Of a stretch of DNA of 64,000 bases, positions 24,435 to 38,476 are shown piece by piece (positions within the stretch are counted from its first letter, which is position 1; every line of letters begins with the position of its first letter). The notes below the pieces were generated by a model that was given only the letters and a program-made list of their open reading frames with translations, had not been told where the DNA came from and made no database searches. This stretch comes from Vicugna pacos (lineage: Eukaryota > Chordata > Mammalia > Artiodactyla > Camelidae). The stretch is from assembly GCF_048564905.1 (NCBI RefSeq), contig NC_132996.1:51496501-51560500 (forward strand). The letters run 5' to 3'. The translations under genes and the position numbers were made by a program.

Positions 24435-27384
24435 CTAGGAAGTAGAACTTAGCTTTCTAGAATCTTGTGATGTTTTATTTCCTCCTCATCCTCACCTTCC
24501 CCCAAATTAGGGTTAGTACTGGGTTATGTCCTTTAGACCGTCTTGCTTTTCTGAAAACACAGTGTAGGAACCCTGTTTAATGTCCCAGCCATAGAGGTTA
24601 ATACAAATCATTAAAAAGTGGTTCAGTCTTTTACCCTTCCTCCAGATGGAGTCCTCCCTAGGTCCTTTTGAACAGAAGTGACTTTCAAAGACCTCTGGGA
24701 GATGGGAATGGGGTGGATACCAAGAACGCCGTGGGAGAACTTGCTAATGCACTTGAGAAGCAATGCCACGGTTTGAAGGAACCAAGTGTAAAGTTGGAAC
24801 GTGACTTTCAGTGACACTTTTGCTTCTGTTTCAGCCCATTTCTCTCGTGCAGATCGATCCCTGGTGGAATTGAAGGGACTGTCGTTTCTGTTGTAGGTGG
24901 GGCCCTGGTCGGGACGCACCGGCTCCACTGCAGCCTTGGTGTCTGAGACCGTGTTCTTGCCCAGGCCCTGTCACTGGGTAACTGACGAGAGCAGGGCTTT
25001 CAGCCTGGGTGAGACAAGCGGGCTCTGCGCTGGGGATTGTCATCCCCAGAGAGTGGCAGGAAGGCTATCGTACCACGCAGGGTTCTCTTAAATCTGTTGC
25101 TGAATAACTGAAGAGACAGGGAAGATAATAAACTTTATTAAATGTTTTCTTATCTAGTTTCTCATAATATGATTTTAAATAATATGATTTGTTCTGAGGA
25201 AAAGCAATTGTGCTCTTATTAGACATATGTGACTATCACGTTTATTTAAACTGGTCAGGGTTTTAAAGGGCCAGACGTGCAGGAAATACATTAGTGCAGT
25301 GGGGTAGAATATTCCCCACAGCAGCTCATGTTAGCATGGGGCATGTATTCAAGCCCAGTGGCTTTGATGTCAGGAAGCTGAGATGTGCTGGAGTAGAAAT
25401 TTCCATGAATCCCTCAGAGTTATTTGATAAAACATTTATTGGACTTCAGAGGGGGGAATGGAAAGATATTTCTTTAAGACCCTTCCCTGACAGATTCAGA
25501 CTCATGTTTTGAATGATTGGATCACAGTGTGGACAAGGCAGAGTGTAGGAAGGCCCCACGACTAGCAGTCCGGAGACCTGGTTTTTTAGTCCCAGCAAAG
25601 CTGTGTGCCCAGAGCAACAACACCACCTCTCTGGGCTTTGGTTTCCTCATCTAGACAAAAGAGTCTGATCACCTGTGAGATCCACTTTGGTCCTCCTTCA
25701 GATTCTGATGACTGGGGGAAACCAGCTATGCTTAGAGGTCAGCAGGTTTAGCTCAAGTCTGTGAAAGCTGAGAATGGGGTTGAGAGATGCCCTCGTAAGG
25801 ATAAGACAGGAAAGAAGATCAGTAGGAGCCCTTAAATGGCTTCCTTGGGGGTCTTCAGAATTTTGGGTATGCCTGGTGGAGGTACTAAGGCTGGACAGCT
25901 GGAGCCTTTACTGGGGTGTTTGAGACTGTTCCCATGACAACATCCCAACTTTATCAGTTGCTTCATGTATCCCAAGTTGGTGCGAGTGTAGAAGTGGAGG
26001 AAGCTGACTGTTCTGTGACCACAGGGAGCAGTCGGTGTACACGGATAGGCACCCTAATGCCGTCGTCTATAAAACACCAAAGCAGCCTTCTTAAAAGTGA
26101 ACATTCAGGCCCCCATGGAGTTTACTCAGTTTGTGTGGTGCTGATCAGCTTGCTTGATTGATTGCCCGTGAATTATTGGGTAGGTTGGTTGGACGTGGAC
26201 TCTCTTCTCCTAGAGAAAGACCCAAGGGGTAATCAGATGGGAACTGTGTCTGACCCAGCCACTGGGCGGCCAACCAGGAGGCCAGTCTTCCCAGAGGGCC
26301 TGGGCCTGAATCTGGAGCAACTAGAGCTTGCAAATAGGGTCAAGCAGGATGGTCCATTTAAAGAGGCTCCCAGGGTTTTAATTGGCCTTGTTTTAAAAGA
26401 GACACTCTGTAAACTACTCCTTTGAAAATTGATTTCACCAGCACCTAACCATATTCTGTCTTCGGTTTGTTTCATGGGGCTGAGCGCCTTGTTCTGGCTC
26501 ACTGGATTTACATTATCTCTTCTTTTCCAGTTTAGGCCCACAGCTAGGCCCTTAGAGCCTCCTTCCTTTCCCTTCTTAGAAGGATGTTCGTTGTTTTTAA
26601 GGATATCTGCCTATTTATTTGAAATGTGGCCAGCCTAGGTGCATTCTAAACGTGCCTTCTGATAAAAACAAAGCCCAAAATGCCTACTGTAATACTTTGA
26701 TTATTGACCTAATAGATAACCTCAATTAACATAACAGCACATTTTTTACTTTTGGAGGACCTTGTCTAGATGCAGACTTTCTTTGATGTCGTAATTGTGG
26801 TGACCTTAACGATTTCACATTCTGTCATTTCCCCTTCAGTCTACGTTGTGGGCACAGGATAAGCAGTCTTGGGAGCTGGGCCTTGATTGGTCCAATTTTG
26901 GATCTGAGAAATTTTAGGCAGCCTGCCAGCCCTTTCTTGGCCTGATGCAAATTTCTGTTGAGCCTTTTTTGGAATATGAAGAGGGTCTCCTACTTTTTAT
27001 AAATGACAGTGGAGCTTAGGGGATATGACTGTCTCATAGAGATTATTTTGGAGTCCCTCTTAGGAAACTTAAAAAAAAATGCCTACAGTAGGGTTAATGA
27101 TATATTCTGGTGGATGAAGTAAGTGGGGTCTGAAAGATGAAGATTATTTCAGCCCTGTCTTCATGGTGACTAGTGACAAGACTTGTTTTCTTTGCAATGG
27201 ACTTTAGATTTGGCCCACATTCAGCCTCTGTCTCAGTTAGAAAATCAGACAGCGCCTAGCTTACCTTTCACCTGTCTTATTAACACCACTGGCCAGAGGC
27301 TGTGGGTTGAGGAATGCTGATGAAAAGTAGACTTTGGCTGCTTTTGTATCTGAAGGGGCAGGAGGCTGTGAGTCGTTGTTGCCT

Positions 27385-27625
27385 GGAAGCAGCTGAAATG
27401 TGGTGCAAAGAACATCGAATTTAGAGTCAGAACATCTGGGTTCGAATTCGACTTTGCCACCGAGAAACTGAGTGACTTTGGGCGAATTATGTAAGCTTGA
27501 GAATATAAGTTTACTCATCTGGAAGATGGGGTTAATAACATCTACACAGGCTGCTGTAAGGATTAAATTAGACAAAGAATCTGAAAGCACCTGGATAAAT
27601 GCTTGTGAGCAAACATTCAGTAATT
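27385..27625 (+). mobile_element. MIR-like SINE
   Basis: 'tttagagtcagaacatctgg', 'gttcgaattcgactttgcca' and 'gtaaggattaaattagacaa' are forward MIR. In presumed EHF intron 1. Confidence 0.7.
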
Positions 27626-28254
27626 TGTGGAATGGAATTGGAGGCTCAGTCCTCAGCATGGGTGTTTTCAGTGAGTCTCTACTGAGATGGAGTGGATGAA
27701 TAATTGTGAGATTTTGTTTTTCAAAATGATCATTGGTTGTTTCTGTACTGTGACCTGGGGAAAGAAATGCACTGGGGTTTTCAGTGGGGAAGGTGGGCAG
27801 CAGAGAGATGGGACGAACCATGTTAACGGGAGGACCTCCAAGTTGAGCCTTGTCTTGAGCTGGCTGCCAGCCACAACCCATCGGGGTTCCAAGGAAGACC
27901 TGGGGTAGGTACCTAGCACGTTTTTATCCTGTCTTGATGCCTGGCACGTAGGGGCCTCCGGAAGAAACTGATTCCCACCCACCACCCCTGGCAGTTCACA
28001 TGACTAACGGCAACTTTATACATATTGCCCACTCCTTACAATCTTGAGTGTCTCCAGGTATCTGCTGGCCCCTGCAGCTAAGACATTAATTACTCTGGGT
28101 GTTCTAGGGGCTTTCAAAAAAAAAATCCTACTTACTTATTTTGCCAAAGCACTCTGGGGTCTGCCTCCTGTAAATTGTTCAAAGGAGGCTTCTAGCCATG
28201 TTGAAGTTGGCTATTTGAGGCTACTTGAATCGAACAAGCAGTCCTGGCTGTAAA

Positions 28255-28777
28255 ATAGCAAGGTTTTTCTAACCTGAGATCCAAGGACCCTCTGGGTGTC
28301 CACAGAGAGAAATCAGGGTTTGTGAACGTGGCTGTGAAAAAAATTACATTTTCATTTTTGGCAATCTAACTAAAATCAATGTTTTCTTTCAATATGAATG
28401 TAGGGAAAATTCCACGGTAGCAGTAGCTGTAACTGATTGTCACCAAGAGAAATTACAGACATTGTCCCATCACACTACACCCATTACAGATGTCTCAAAA
28501 TGTCAGGAGTCATCACTACTTTGATTTCATGGAGGTTATTGGACCTGCACCAGATACTCTTGGTTGACGCAGTCATAAAGGAGCACGTATATTATTATGA
28601 TACCACACATTTATTTTTTAAAGTATTTTGATAATTATACTGCAATATAAATTTCCTTTCTAATCTTATTATTTTACTTTGTTGTTTTAAAAGCATTATT
28701 TTGAGAAGGGGTCTATAAGCCTCAGTAAATGCAAAATAAGTCCATGGTGTAAAAAGAAGGCTAAGAACCCCTAATGT
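28255..28777. mobile_element. hAT-Charlie-type DNA transposon, about 520 bp
   Basis: It opens near 'tttttctaacctgagatcca' and closes with 'ggctaagaacccctaatg', a decayed inverted-repeat pair. Inside are 'gtagctgtaactgattgtca', 'gataattatactgcaatata' and 'gagaaggggtctataagcct', familiar from an old MER/Charlie family I cannot name with certainty. In presumed EHF intron 1. Confidence 0.6.
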
Positions 28778-31700
28778 GTAGCCCTTGCTCACGCAGGGCT
28801 AAGGAAATGACTTCTGAACAGCAGCCGTGAATACATGGTCTCTGGCAAAATGGGATATATTTTCTTCCCACCCATATTTCTTGTGTATGGGTAGCTTTGG
28901 GACCTTGGCATAATAATAATAATAACAATAATATTGCCAAGAATTGCTAACGTTTGTTGAGTGCCTGCTGTAAGCCAGGTGCTATTACTGGCATGTTCAG
29001 TGTCATATTTTGTTCAATCCTCCCAACTACTTAAGAGCCCGTTCATGAGGCAAAGACAGACAAGACTGTCCCCTTGCCTTCCATGGTGACAGAACATAGG
29101 TGCAGGTGAAGGCAAACTTGGGACTGACCCCCGGGACAGGGCCGGAGTTGAGGGGCTGCAGCCTGTGCAGTCACGCAGGGCCCAGCACTTACAAACAATC
29201 TGTGCTTGGTTTAATGCTCTGCCGTCGCTGTCTTGAAATTCTTAATACATTTGGAACCAGGGGCTTCACGTTTTCCTTTTGCACTGAGCCCTGCAAATCA
29301 TGTGGCTGGGCCTGCCTCTGGATGTGATGAAACTGTTCAAACGAGTCACAACTCCTGCTGCCCGGTGGCTGGGAGCTGACCTTGGGTGGAAAGCTGAGTG
29401 CTGGCGAGGAGGGAGGCTCTGGTTTTTGAGTCGGTGAACTTGATCATTTTGTTTGAGCGGCAAAGATTTCCTCCGAAGCACCTGGAGGAACGGCTGCAGC
29501 TGCATAACCAGCTGGAAGGGATTTGATTCCTCAGAAAACCTTCCTGGGAAGGGGTCGCTTGTCTTGCTGATGGATATTTTCATTTGCTGCTTCCCAGAGG
29601 GTTTATGACACAGGCCCACGAGCTGGGAGAAGCAGAGCAAAGTGTGTTCTGGAAGGACAAATGAGACCTGGTGTGCCCAGAGTCTATCTTTTTTTGTAGG
29701 AAGGCGCTTAAAGGGAACTCAGCTGTCTTGTCTATTGTCATTTAATGATTGTACAAAAGAAAACCCCACTTCTTCGAAAGAGGAGACCCTCTAATTCGTG
29801 AGAAAATTCAGATACTATTTGTTTCTTAAGTCGCGAAGATGATACTGGGATGAGCCTAGTGGAGTTCTGTCTGGGTTTTACAGCTACATTTTTACAAACT
29901 GTTCCAAGGTCATAGGCATGGTGGAACTTTCCTGGATTTATGTCTGGGAGTGATGGGATTCAGGCTCTCAGAATGCGCATCCACAGTCTTCCCCTCATCT
30001 GTGTGATGTCCACAACACGGCAGGTCTGTCATCAGCACCTGCGTGTGACGACTCGGAAGACACTGGACGCTTTTCCAAAGGAGGCACAATTTCCCCTTAA
30101 TTTTTCAACAGTTTTTTTTCCCCCTTGTTATTATGACCACTCTTTTATCATGGCTAATAAGTCTGAGGTGGCTTCAAGCAGCCAAGCCCGACTCCTGAGT
30201 CAATCTCGGGCTTTCAGCAGGAAGCCAGACTGAAGTTTTGACAGATGGCTTTGAGTGTTCGTGAACTGGTGCTTCTGTAGTAGCATCCGCACTGATGGAC
30301 ACTAAAGAGAACTTTCATATTAGGGCAAAAGGATGCTTAGTGTGCCTCCTGCTCACACTTAGGGAAAAAAATGATGGGAGCTGTACTTAAAGGATCTCAA
30401 ATTCAAAAATGAAAGTATGCAACCCTCAGAGACATCCTCCTCCTCTTTACAAACACAAGGATCCATTTTCAAAGAAGAAAGAATTGTATTGCACTTTTCT
30501 TCTACACCCCAATACATTTATTATTAATACAGCCAGTTTGTTTACTCGCTCTGTGTCTTTGGGTAAGTTGCTTAACTTCTCTGTGCCTCCTTATTTCTAA
30601 AATGGGGATAATATTAGTACCAATGTCGGGGCTATTGCAAGAATTGAATGAGATAATTCCTAACACATCATAAACAGTTGACGAATATAAACTCTTATCC
30701 CCTTCATAATTTTGGTTGTTGTTTTCTAATTATACAGTCTGTGAGATTCCAAATTGGTGGCTGTTTATCTTTCCTTGGCTGGAGCATCTTAGTTCTTTCT
30801 CTGGGAGGAAATCTGAATCTCGACATGGTCAAACCCATTGTCCCAGTCCTTCCCAACCCCTCCCTGGCTCACATCCCCACCTCTAACCTCCCTCCCTTCC
30901 CACATTCCTGCGTCCTCGGTCTTATTTATTTTTCAGTCAACTGAGGGTGGTGTTAAATCTTTTATTTTTCTGGCTGCCCAGTTTGTTTCCGAGGCGCTCC
31001 ACTCCCTGCCCTGCTCATGACAAGAATGCTTGGGAATGCTCAGCCAGCCATATCCCTCCCCTGTCGGAACACCCTGTTCTTAACGCTCCTTGAAAAGCCG
31101 CATTTCCAAGACCTCCCCCCACTGCTGTGACTCCCTCACTGAGCCAGTGGTCTGGTGACAGCGAAGGCCCAGTGGCTGAGAGAAAGCTGACGAGGGGAGA
31201 GGTGGTCATCTTGGGGAACCTCGCGCTTCACCCATGTGTCCTAGGCTTTCTTCTCCAGGCTTAAAAAGAGATATTAAGAGGCTTCTCCTGACTGCGTGTG
31301 TTGAAGGCTGGGTGGTGATGCCATTGCTTAATTGGTATTGTCATGATCTCCATCTGAGTGATTTGCTTAGCTCTTTGTGGCCCTTTTTGACTTGAGCTCA
31401 TCATGTGATATTGACAAACTGTTGAGAAGTGAGAGCATGATGATGCTTGAATTAATGCAGGCATCACGCTGGGGAAGTCCCAGGTCCTTCGTACCTGGGA
31501 CCTGGGACTGCAAGTCACTTGGCATGACATGAGTGAGTCTCCACAGCTCACCTTGGAGGTAGGTGGAGCGAACCTCCTTTCGCTGGTTGGAGAGTTATGG
31601 TCCAGGGATCGGGGGTTTTCAAATCATGCTTGTTGCCTGGGGCTGGACCAAAGAACTGTCTGGGAGAGGCCAGACTGAGATTCAGGCACGCTGAGTCTCC

Positions 31701-32714
31701 GCTTTAGGAGGTAACCATAGACCACACCTACTCCCTGAACCATGTTGACTTTCGGAAGTCAACCATTTGGAAGAGTGTGGTTTGAGTTTTGATCCTATCC
31801 CGGCAGCCCCTTCTCTGCCCTCATTAATCGGATTCATGATCTTAACAGGGCTGGCTGGAGGCAGGCCATGTCATTCTGTGGCTCTTGGACACCCCTCAGC
31901 GCCCTTACAGAGCCAGCCAATGGAAAAGTACAGTGTCTTCTGGCTTCTTGGCCCTGTGAGCTCTGGCTGGCCTATTCGATACCACTTTTTCTTCTGAGGG
32001 AGTGGGAGGGTAGCATCCAAACTGAAAGTGCAGGGTTTTCTTTGGTTTTTATAGGAAAAACAAATTGGCATGAACGCTCAGTCAAACCAGCTCAGGCTGT
32101 TTGGGCAGATGCCTTTCTTTGCTTTTTTCTGTTTATTTTCCAACAAATCAATGCTTAAGTGCATTGTTATTGGAGCAGAGCAACAGGTGCAAAAAAATTA
32201 CTCTGCTGCCAACGCAAATGAAAAGGTAGGGCTTATACCCTCTGGGAGGCATTCAGAAGATAACAGAAGCCCCTGCCAGCAACCGAATTAACAGCTCTGT
32301 TTACGGTGGGTTTTATGTTAACCTGCCCCTAACCCTCTGACGCATAAACACACCATTGTCTCCGGGAGAGACAGTCACCATCCAGACAACCAACTGCTTT
32401 ATTCTGCCCTGAGTTGAGATTGGTTTTGGCTGAGGCTGCTCTGTAAAGCTCATGTCTGCCAACTTCACGTCTTAGTGAGGGTTTCCTGTGAAGGCAAGGG
32501 CGTGGGGTTGCTGAAGAGAAGAGGATCAGTCCTGTTTTTAAACTGAGTTGAAGTTCTTCCCAAGCTTGGTCATTTCCAAATGCCAGAGCAGGTTGCCAGG
32601 CTCTTGGCTCTCACTCCACTGCATCCCCATCAGGAGATGAAGGAGAGCAGAAGACTCTGGAAAGAGCCACCGTTGTTTTTGGAAGTGGTGTCCTCACCGA
32701 GTAGTCCAGTCGAG

Positions 32715-32825
32715 CAGGACAGCTTCTGTGTTTTGTCTACCGTTGTGTCCCCAGCACCCAGCACAGTACCTAGCACCTAGGAGATGGTCAATAAATACAT
32801 ATTAATCAGAGGGGATAAATGAATA
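32715..32825 (+). mobile_element. LINE-2 3' end fragment
   Basis: 'tgtgtccccagcacccagca' and 'gatggtcaataaatacatat' are the L2 end. In presumed EHF intron 1. Confidence 0.7.
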
Positions 32826-33337
32826 TTTATACTAGTGGGACAAACATTCCTTGATGATTGTTTCTCCCCACTGAAGGCTAAGACACCAAATTTCTTTGGT
32901 TATGAGGTCTAAAATCCAGAGTGGTTCTTTTGAAGCACTGATGGGGGTGGGATGGGGGAAGGGGTGACTCAGGCAGCCGTGAGGTTCTCCTGATGGAAGT
33001 GATCATCATAAAAATCCTCTGCAAATGCTATGTTCTGAGGTTGAGTTTGTTTGTTTGGTCTCCAGAGGCTCATACTTGTAAGGAGCTGAGCATTGTTGCA
33101 TCCAACAGTTTGGTGGTACTGACCATTAGGAACCGCGTTAGTTCAAGTTAGCAAATCATATAGCCATAGAATCTCCGCAGACGAGGTGGAGATTGAGTTC
33201 TTGAACGTGCTGGCATGTTGTCTCTGACTCTACAAAGATTTCCTGGTGTTTATGGGTGTTTCTTTCAAGACTGGTATCTCCTGGAGTTCGGTATCTTGTG
33301 GGAATTGAGGGAAGGCCAGTAGATGAGTCTACGACCA

Positions 33338-33513
33338 GAAGTTCTCAGCTGTGAGGGGGCTTAAGGAGGTTCTTAAAAGGTTGAGGAGGTTCTTAAAAAC
33401 GTAGATTCTGAATCAGAGGTCTGGATAGGACCCCAGGAAACCTCAAATTTAACTTCTCCTTGGGTGATGAAGGTGCAGGTGGTCTATAGACCAAATTTTG
33501 AGAAACACCTGTG
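33338..33513. mobile_element. MER5A (hAT-Charlie) with an internal duplication
   Basis: 'attctgaatcagaggtctgg' and 'ttttgagaaacacctg' mark a MER5A copy. Near its 5' part 'gaggttcttaaaa' occurs twice, about 22 bp apart, giving a small internal tandem duplication. Confidence 0.65.
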
Positions 33514-35239
33514 TGGCCTCTTCAGCCCAGTGGGAAAATAAGCACCACAGACGTCACCCTGGATGCTCCATCCCTGTCCCCGCACTTCTCCAAAGACCTG
33601 CAGAGACCTGTGGTTGTAATAAGAAGTGAGGTCTGGAGTTTTTTGTCTTTGTTTTTTGGTTTTTTGGGGTTTTTTTTGCTATGTGTCTTTTATTTTATGG
33701 TTATTTGGTTGCAGAATAGAGACCAGGGTTAGAGGGGAGACAGATACTGAGGTTCAGGGTGGTGGGGAGTATGGTGAATTCTTCACTGCACTGCCAAACA
33801 GAGGTCCGGGATGACCTTCCTCGATGCAGCATGGTTCCGACTTCAGCTGCGACTGGAGAGGGACAGTGGGGCCCCTTCTGGCATCACCGTGAGAGAACTA
33901 GGCAACAACCACGTCAAGGAAGAGAGCAAGAATAGAATCTCTTAGTTCTTCTCTCAGAGATTGGAATAAACCTGTCTTCCAACCCTAACTCCACTATAAA
34001 ATGTCTTTACATTCCAGTCCAACATGAGTGCAAGATTGTTTTTTTGTTTTGTTTTGTTTTTTAAAGATCTCTGGTGTCAATAGATTTTCAGGGGTCATTG
34101 AATGGTCTTTAGAGGGCTTGGGGCCCACAAAATACATGCAAAGCCAAGTGTAAACATGCATATTGGGGAGGAGAGAGCCCTAGTTTCTGTTTTGATCTCA
34201 AAAGACTCTGTAACCTTTTCTGATTCCAAGCTTGCTCTATTCTTAGTTTGTCATATCTGAGCGAGGTTGATAAAGGCTCCTGGGGCCATGTAAGAGAATC
34301 TTGCCCTTTGATCAGCTTTGGTGCCAGTGCATTGTCTGGATCAGGCACCCAGACTGATAAAGATCAGCATGATAGCTATAGTTCCAAATAGCTTACAGTC
34401 AGTAAAGTGTGTCTATAATGGTTCAACTCTGGGACTCCCAACATGGCATCACTGCTCATGAGAATGCTTGAAAACTCAGGAATAATGCTTCCAGTGTTGC
34501 CCCTGGGAACATGAAATGTCTGTTTCAAAACACATTACGAGGGTATGAAATTACCTGTGATGTAATCCTGAGAGGATCAAATACATTCCCCAAGCTTGAT
34601 TCACATTTTGATTCATTGGGAAAATATGAATTATTGTCTGTGTTACATTCAGTTAGATTTCACATGTACTTGAATTTTCTTTTCCCCTTGCTGGGAGCAG
34701 TTCTTTTGAAATGACAGTCATATTGAAACAGGAAGTCAGTAAGCTGTTGCAACATCCTTCAGGCAAATGCTGTGAATTCACCTGCTGGTAACTTTGATTA
34801 AGGACCGAGAATGATCTGGATAGTGCTCTCATCACAAAAGTAATTATTCAAAATGTCTAACTGTTTCTCTGGCTTGAGGAGTAAAATTACCCACACAAGG
34901 CAGCCAGTCTGAGGCAGTTTGGGGATGATGTGGTTGAACAAATCAAGGAGCTGGGAAGAAGGCAGACGGTGGCTTTGACTCTCAATCCCCTGGGGCTGGG
35001 AACAGTGAATGCAGGCAAAGCCTTGCTTAAGATCTGCTCTGTGGCCCTGGTGGCTCCCAGTCTATCTTCACCCTCCCAGAGGGAGCAAACCCTACTTCTT
35101 GGCCTGAGGTCTAATTCCGATGAAGCACAAATAATTATGGACCAGTTTATTTCAAAAATAAAAAATAAAATAACTTTATTGAGGCATAGGAGTGTTTATA
35201 TATGTATGGGTGTATGCATATATATTCATACACACATAT

Positions 35240-35270
35240 ATTTGTATGTGTGTGTGTGTGTGTGTGTGTA
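35240..35270. repeat. (TG)n microsatellite
   Basis: TG run at 35246-35269, preceded by an AT-rich CATA/TATA section. Confidence 0.95.
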
Positions 35271-35694
35271 TAAAAATTCTTTTTTAATGGCTAAGAGTAT
35301 CATGGATAAAACTGACCCAGCTTTTGAACACTAACATATTTCTACCTGAGTATATTGTCAGTACCACAAAATGAAGGCAGCTTCCTATTATTTCATCCTG
35401 TAAAAAGCTCTTGGATATATACTGGGAAGAGAGATGGCTTCAGATTGCTCTGGCAAAGAGAGAAAAAGATCTTAATCAGGGTTCCCGAATGAGTGACTGG
35501 GCCAGAGAATTTTATAATCTTGGAGAAACTTGATAAATGTATGAGATCCCAGATGGCACAGGGAAAATGCTGTGACTGTGTATGGAATTGGGGAGGGGGT
35601 GAGGATGAGTTGGCGGCAACTTTCTTCTCTGGCAAAGCACCCCCTTCTCAGCAGAAAGTTCCGAGGGTTTGTGGCTAGACCATCTGAGTTTGAA

Positions 35695-35885
35695 CTCTCT
35701 TCTGGCTCCAATTCTTGTGAAGCTGTGTGACTTTGGAGAAGTTACCCAACCTCTCTGGGCCCCAGATAAGCCATTTGTTAAATGACATAATGCCTTATAG
35801 AATGATTGTATTGACTGAGATAATGCATTTAAATCTATTAGTACAGAGCCAGCACATTTTAAATGTTCAGTAAGCCCTGGATACC
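35695..35885 (+). mobile_element. MIR SINE
   Basis: 'agctgtgtgactttggagaa', 'gttacccaacctctctgggc' and 'gactgagataatgcatttaa' are forward MIR. It runs into a (CAT)n microsatellite. Confidence 0.7.
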
Positions 35886-35894
35886 CTAGTATGG

Positions 35895-35928
<34 letters not shown>

Positions 35929-35929
35929 T
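35895..35929. repeat. (TCA)n microsatellite
   Basis: Eleven uninterrupted trinucleotide units directly after a MIR. Confidence 0.95.
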
Positions 35930-36754
35930 TACAACATTGGTCCTACGTCTCAGTAGCTCTACCACAGAGCAGAAGACACACCTGGCTCCAGAAGATCAAG
36001 CCCAAGCTGGGCCACGTTGGTCCCTGCTGACAGTTCCTCTCTGTATGTTTGAGAAGAGAGACCGGTGGAGCAGTTGTTGGCCTTCTCTTAGGAGTCCCGA
36101 GACTGGGCAGACTCTCCTGGGTTCTGGGGTGCATGGCTCCAGCCCTTTGCCAGAGTCCCAGTGGTGCCTCCTTTTCCTCACTTTTCTGTCCCTGTGTGCT
36201 CAAGTCCCAGACCCCATTCTTCCAGTAACTGAGCATTCTGTGTGCTAAGGACCTGTAGGACAGAGAAATCCCCTGGCCACACTCTGCCAGGAGCTCCCGT
36301 TTCAGACAGGCTGCGCTCCTGTGCACCTGCAAACTGGCCATGGTGTGTGGGAACACGAGGCTGGGGCAGTAAGCCAGAGACTGCAGAGGTGTGTCCTCCC
36401 ACTGCTCTTGGCAGCCTCGGGCAGCGTGTGTCCAGTGGGATGAAGAGGAGCAGGAGGGGTGCCTTCCAGTCCCTTGAGCAGGGACCATGCTCAGGGGGGC
36501 AGAGCATTGCTTCTGTGAGCAGGGGCTGAGAGATGCTGTTCATAGCTCAGCCTAATGGTGCGTCCACCCAGCAGCCCAGGATGGGGCTGGGGAGGCATGG
36601 GTCCAGCCCTTGGCTGGACTGTGCCAACTAGCTGGGATTGCTGCATATTGTGTGGGTGGCAGAAGTTAGAGGCCTTGCTTGACCTAAACTTGGCCCTCAA
36701 TTTCCTCCTTGGAGATTCAGTAAAATAATAGTGACACCACCATAAATAAGTGAT

Positions 36755-37000
36755 AATAATAATTATAAAAACCAGCTAACATTTACCAAGGGCTAACTCT
36801 GTGTCAAACACTTTCCCAAGCATTCTACAGGTAGCTCCTCATTTTGTCTTTCAATAACCTTTTTCATATCATCTTCATTCTAGAAATGAGGAAACTGAGG
36901 CCCAGAGAAGTTGAGTCACTTGTCTAAGCTTGACTCATTAGTGAATTGGCAAAGCCAAGATTTGAACCATGGTCATCTGACTCCAGAGCCTGAAGCTCCC
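36755..37000 (-). mobile_element. MIR SINE
   Basis: 'cagctaacatttaccaaggg', 'aaatgaggaaactgaggccc' and 'caagatttgaaccatggtca' are reverse MIR. A second reverse MIR-like piece follows at about 37098-37300. Confidence 0.75.
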
Positions 37001-38239
37001 AACCATGACCCTGTCCTGTCTCTGAAGTGTCGACCCTGACCCAAGAATGTCCCCAAAGCCAACCAACACAGCTGAGAGACACCTGTGGGCAGACTCCATG
37101 ACAATAGCTAACACTTCTTGGGCACTTGGCATGTATGTGATAACAAATGAGAACTTTACAAACATTCTCATTGAAGCCACACATCAACTCCACTTTTTGT
37201 CACAGGGGGAAACCAAGGCTTTTGAGAGGACAAGTACGTCCTCAAGGTCAACACAGCCTGCCCAGGGGCAGAATCAAGATGTCAGCCCTCTCCATCTGAG
37301 TCATGGGCTCTGACTCTCAGGAGCTGCCCTCCAGAAACACAGCAGTGCTAGGCTGGGTTTAAGCTCCTCCCACCTTGAATATGTCCTTTCAGCCCAGATG
37401 TTAGTGAGCTTCCTTCTCCGTGGCTGGGCCTCACACGTTCCCTTTTTGTGCCCCTGAGTAGCAGCCCAAATGTGAGGCTCTTAAACTTGAGGGTCAGACC
37501 AAGCGCTTGGCTGGCCCCCTCCCCAATCCAGTGGTGCCCCCTGTGCGTGGTGGTCAAGCCAGTGCTTGATGAAGGCCTGGTAGAGCGGGCACAGAGGTGG
37601 TGGGTCGTCTCAGCGCATGGGTGGCCCAGAAGTGGTCCAGGGCCCTAGAACTGAGGGCACTGTGGGAACTCTGTTTAACCCCAGACTGCCCCATAACAAA
37701 GTGGGGAGCGAAGAGTGGCTCTGGCCACCCCAGTGCAGCGCAGTGTTGTTGCATTCAAAATGGGCTTCAGATTGGCCAAACCCAGACAGCCCATCGTTTG
37801 CTGGGGAGTGGCTGCCTCAGGTGGCATGGGGGCTGCTGGCAGGCCGGCATGGGGTCTTGTTGTACTGCAGTCCACTGGGTCGCACGCATGGCTCCTCCTC
37901 TTGAAACAAAAGAGCAGACTTTTGTCTTCCAAAGTGTTCATCGTAGAAACTGCTGTGCAAACAGTGACGTCTTGGGTGAATGTGGAAGTCTAGACAATCG
38001 AAGGGGGCACGGAGTTCCCTCGGATTGTTCCTATACATGAGGGGAGATAAGAGAAGGTAGATGGGAAAAAAAATCCCTGCATCACCCACACTACATTTCT
38101 CTCTTTGGGACTGAATTAAAATTTGCTTTTTTGCATGTGTGTGCAGTTTTTAATAGCCCAGGTAGCAATTTATGCTACATTCCCAGAATACATACCACGG
38201 GGAATCAGACGAAGGTGGGCCCGATACCCAGTGCATTTA

Positions 38240-38440
38240 AAAAAATTCTTGGAGGCTGTTACCTGGTATAACCAAGCAGTGTGCTGGGGCCTCACAGTCC
38301 CTTGTTTCATTCGCTCCTCCAGCAAGCCTAGGTGTTGGTACTAATGCCATGCCTGTTTCCCAGGAGAGGATATAGCAGCTCAGAAAGACTTGGGGACAGT
38401 CCCAGGTCGCCACACCAGCAAGATCAAAGCCTGAGCTGTG
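38240..38440 (-). mobile_element. MIR-like fragment
   Basis: 'ttcattcgctcctccagcaa' and 'ggatatagcagctcagaaag' followed by 'acttggggacagtcccaggt' are a diverged reverse MIR. Confidence 0.45.
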
Positions 38441-38476
38441 GCCTCCACAGGCTCTAACTTGACTGGGTCCTCACCT

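Noticed and set aside
27261-27881. 206-codon open frame on the - strand
   Set aside because: It runs through a MIR and unique intron sequence, shows no domain or codon bias I recognise, and lies in presumed EHF intron 1. Best seen as chance.
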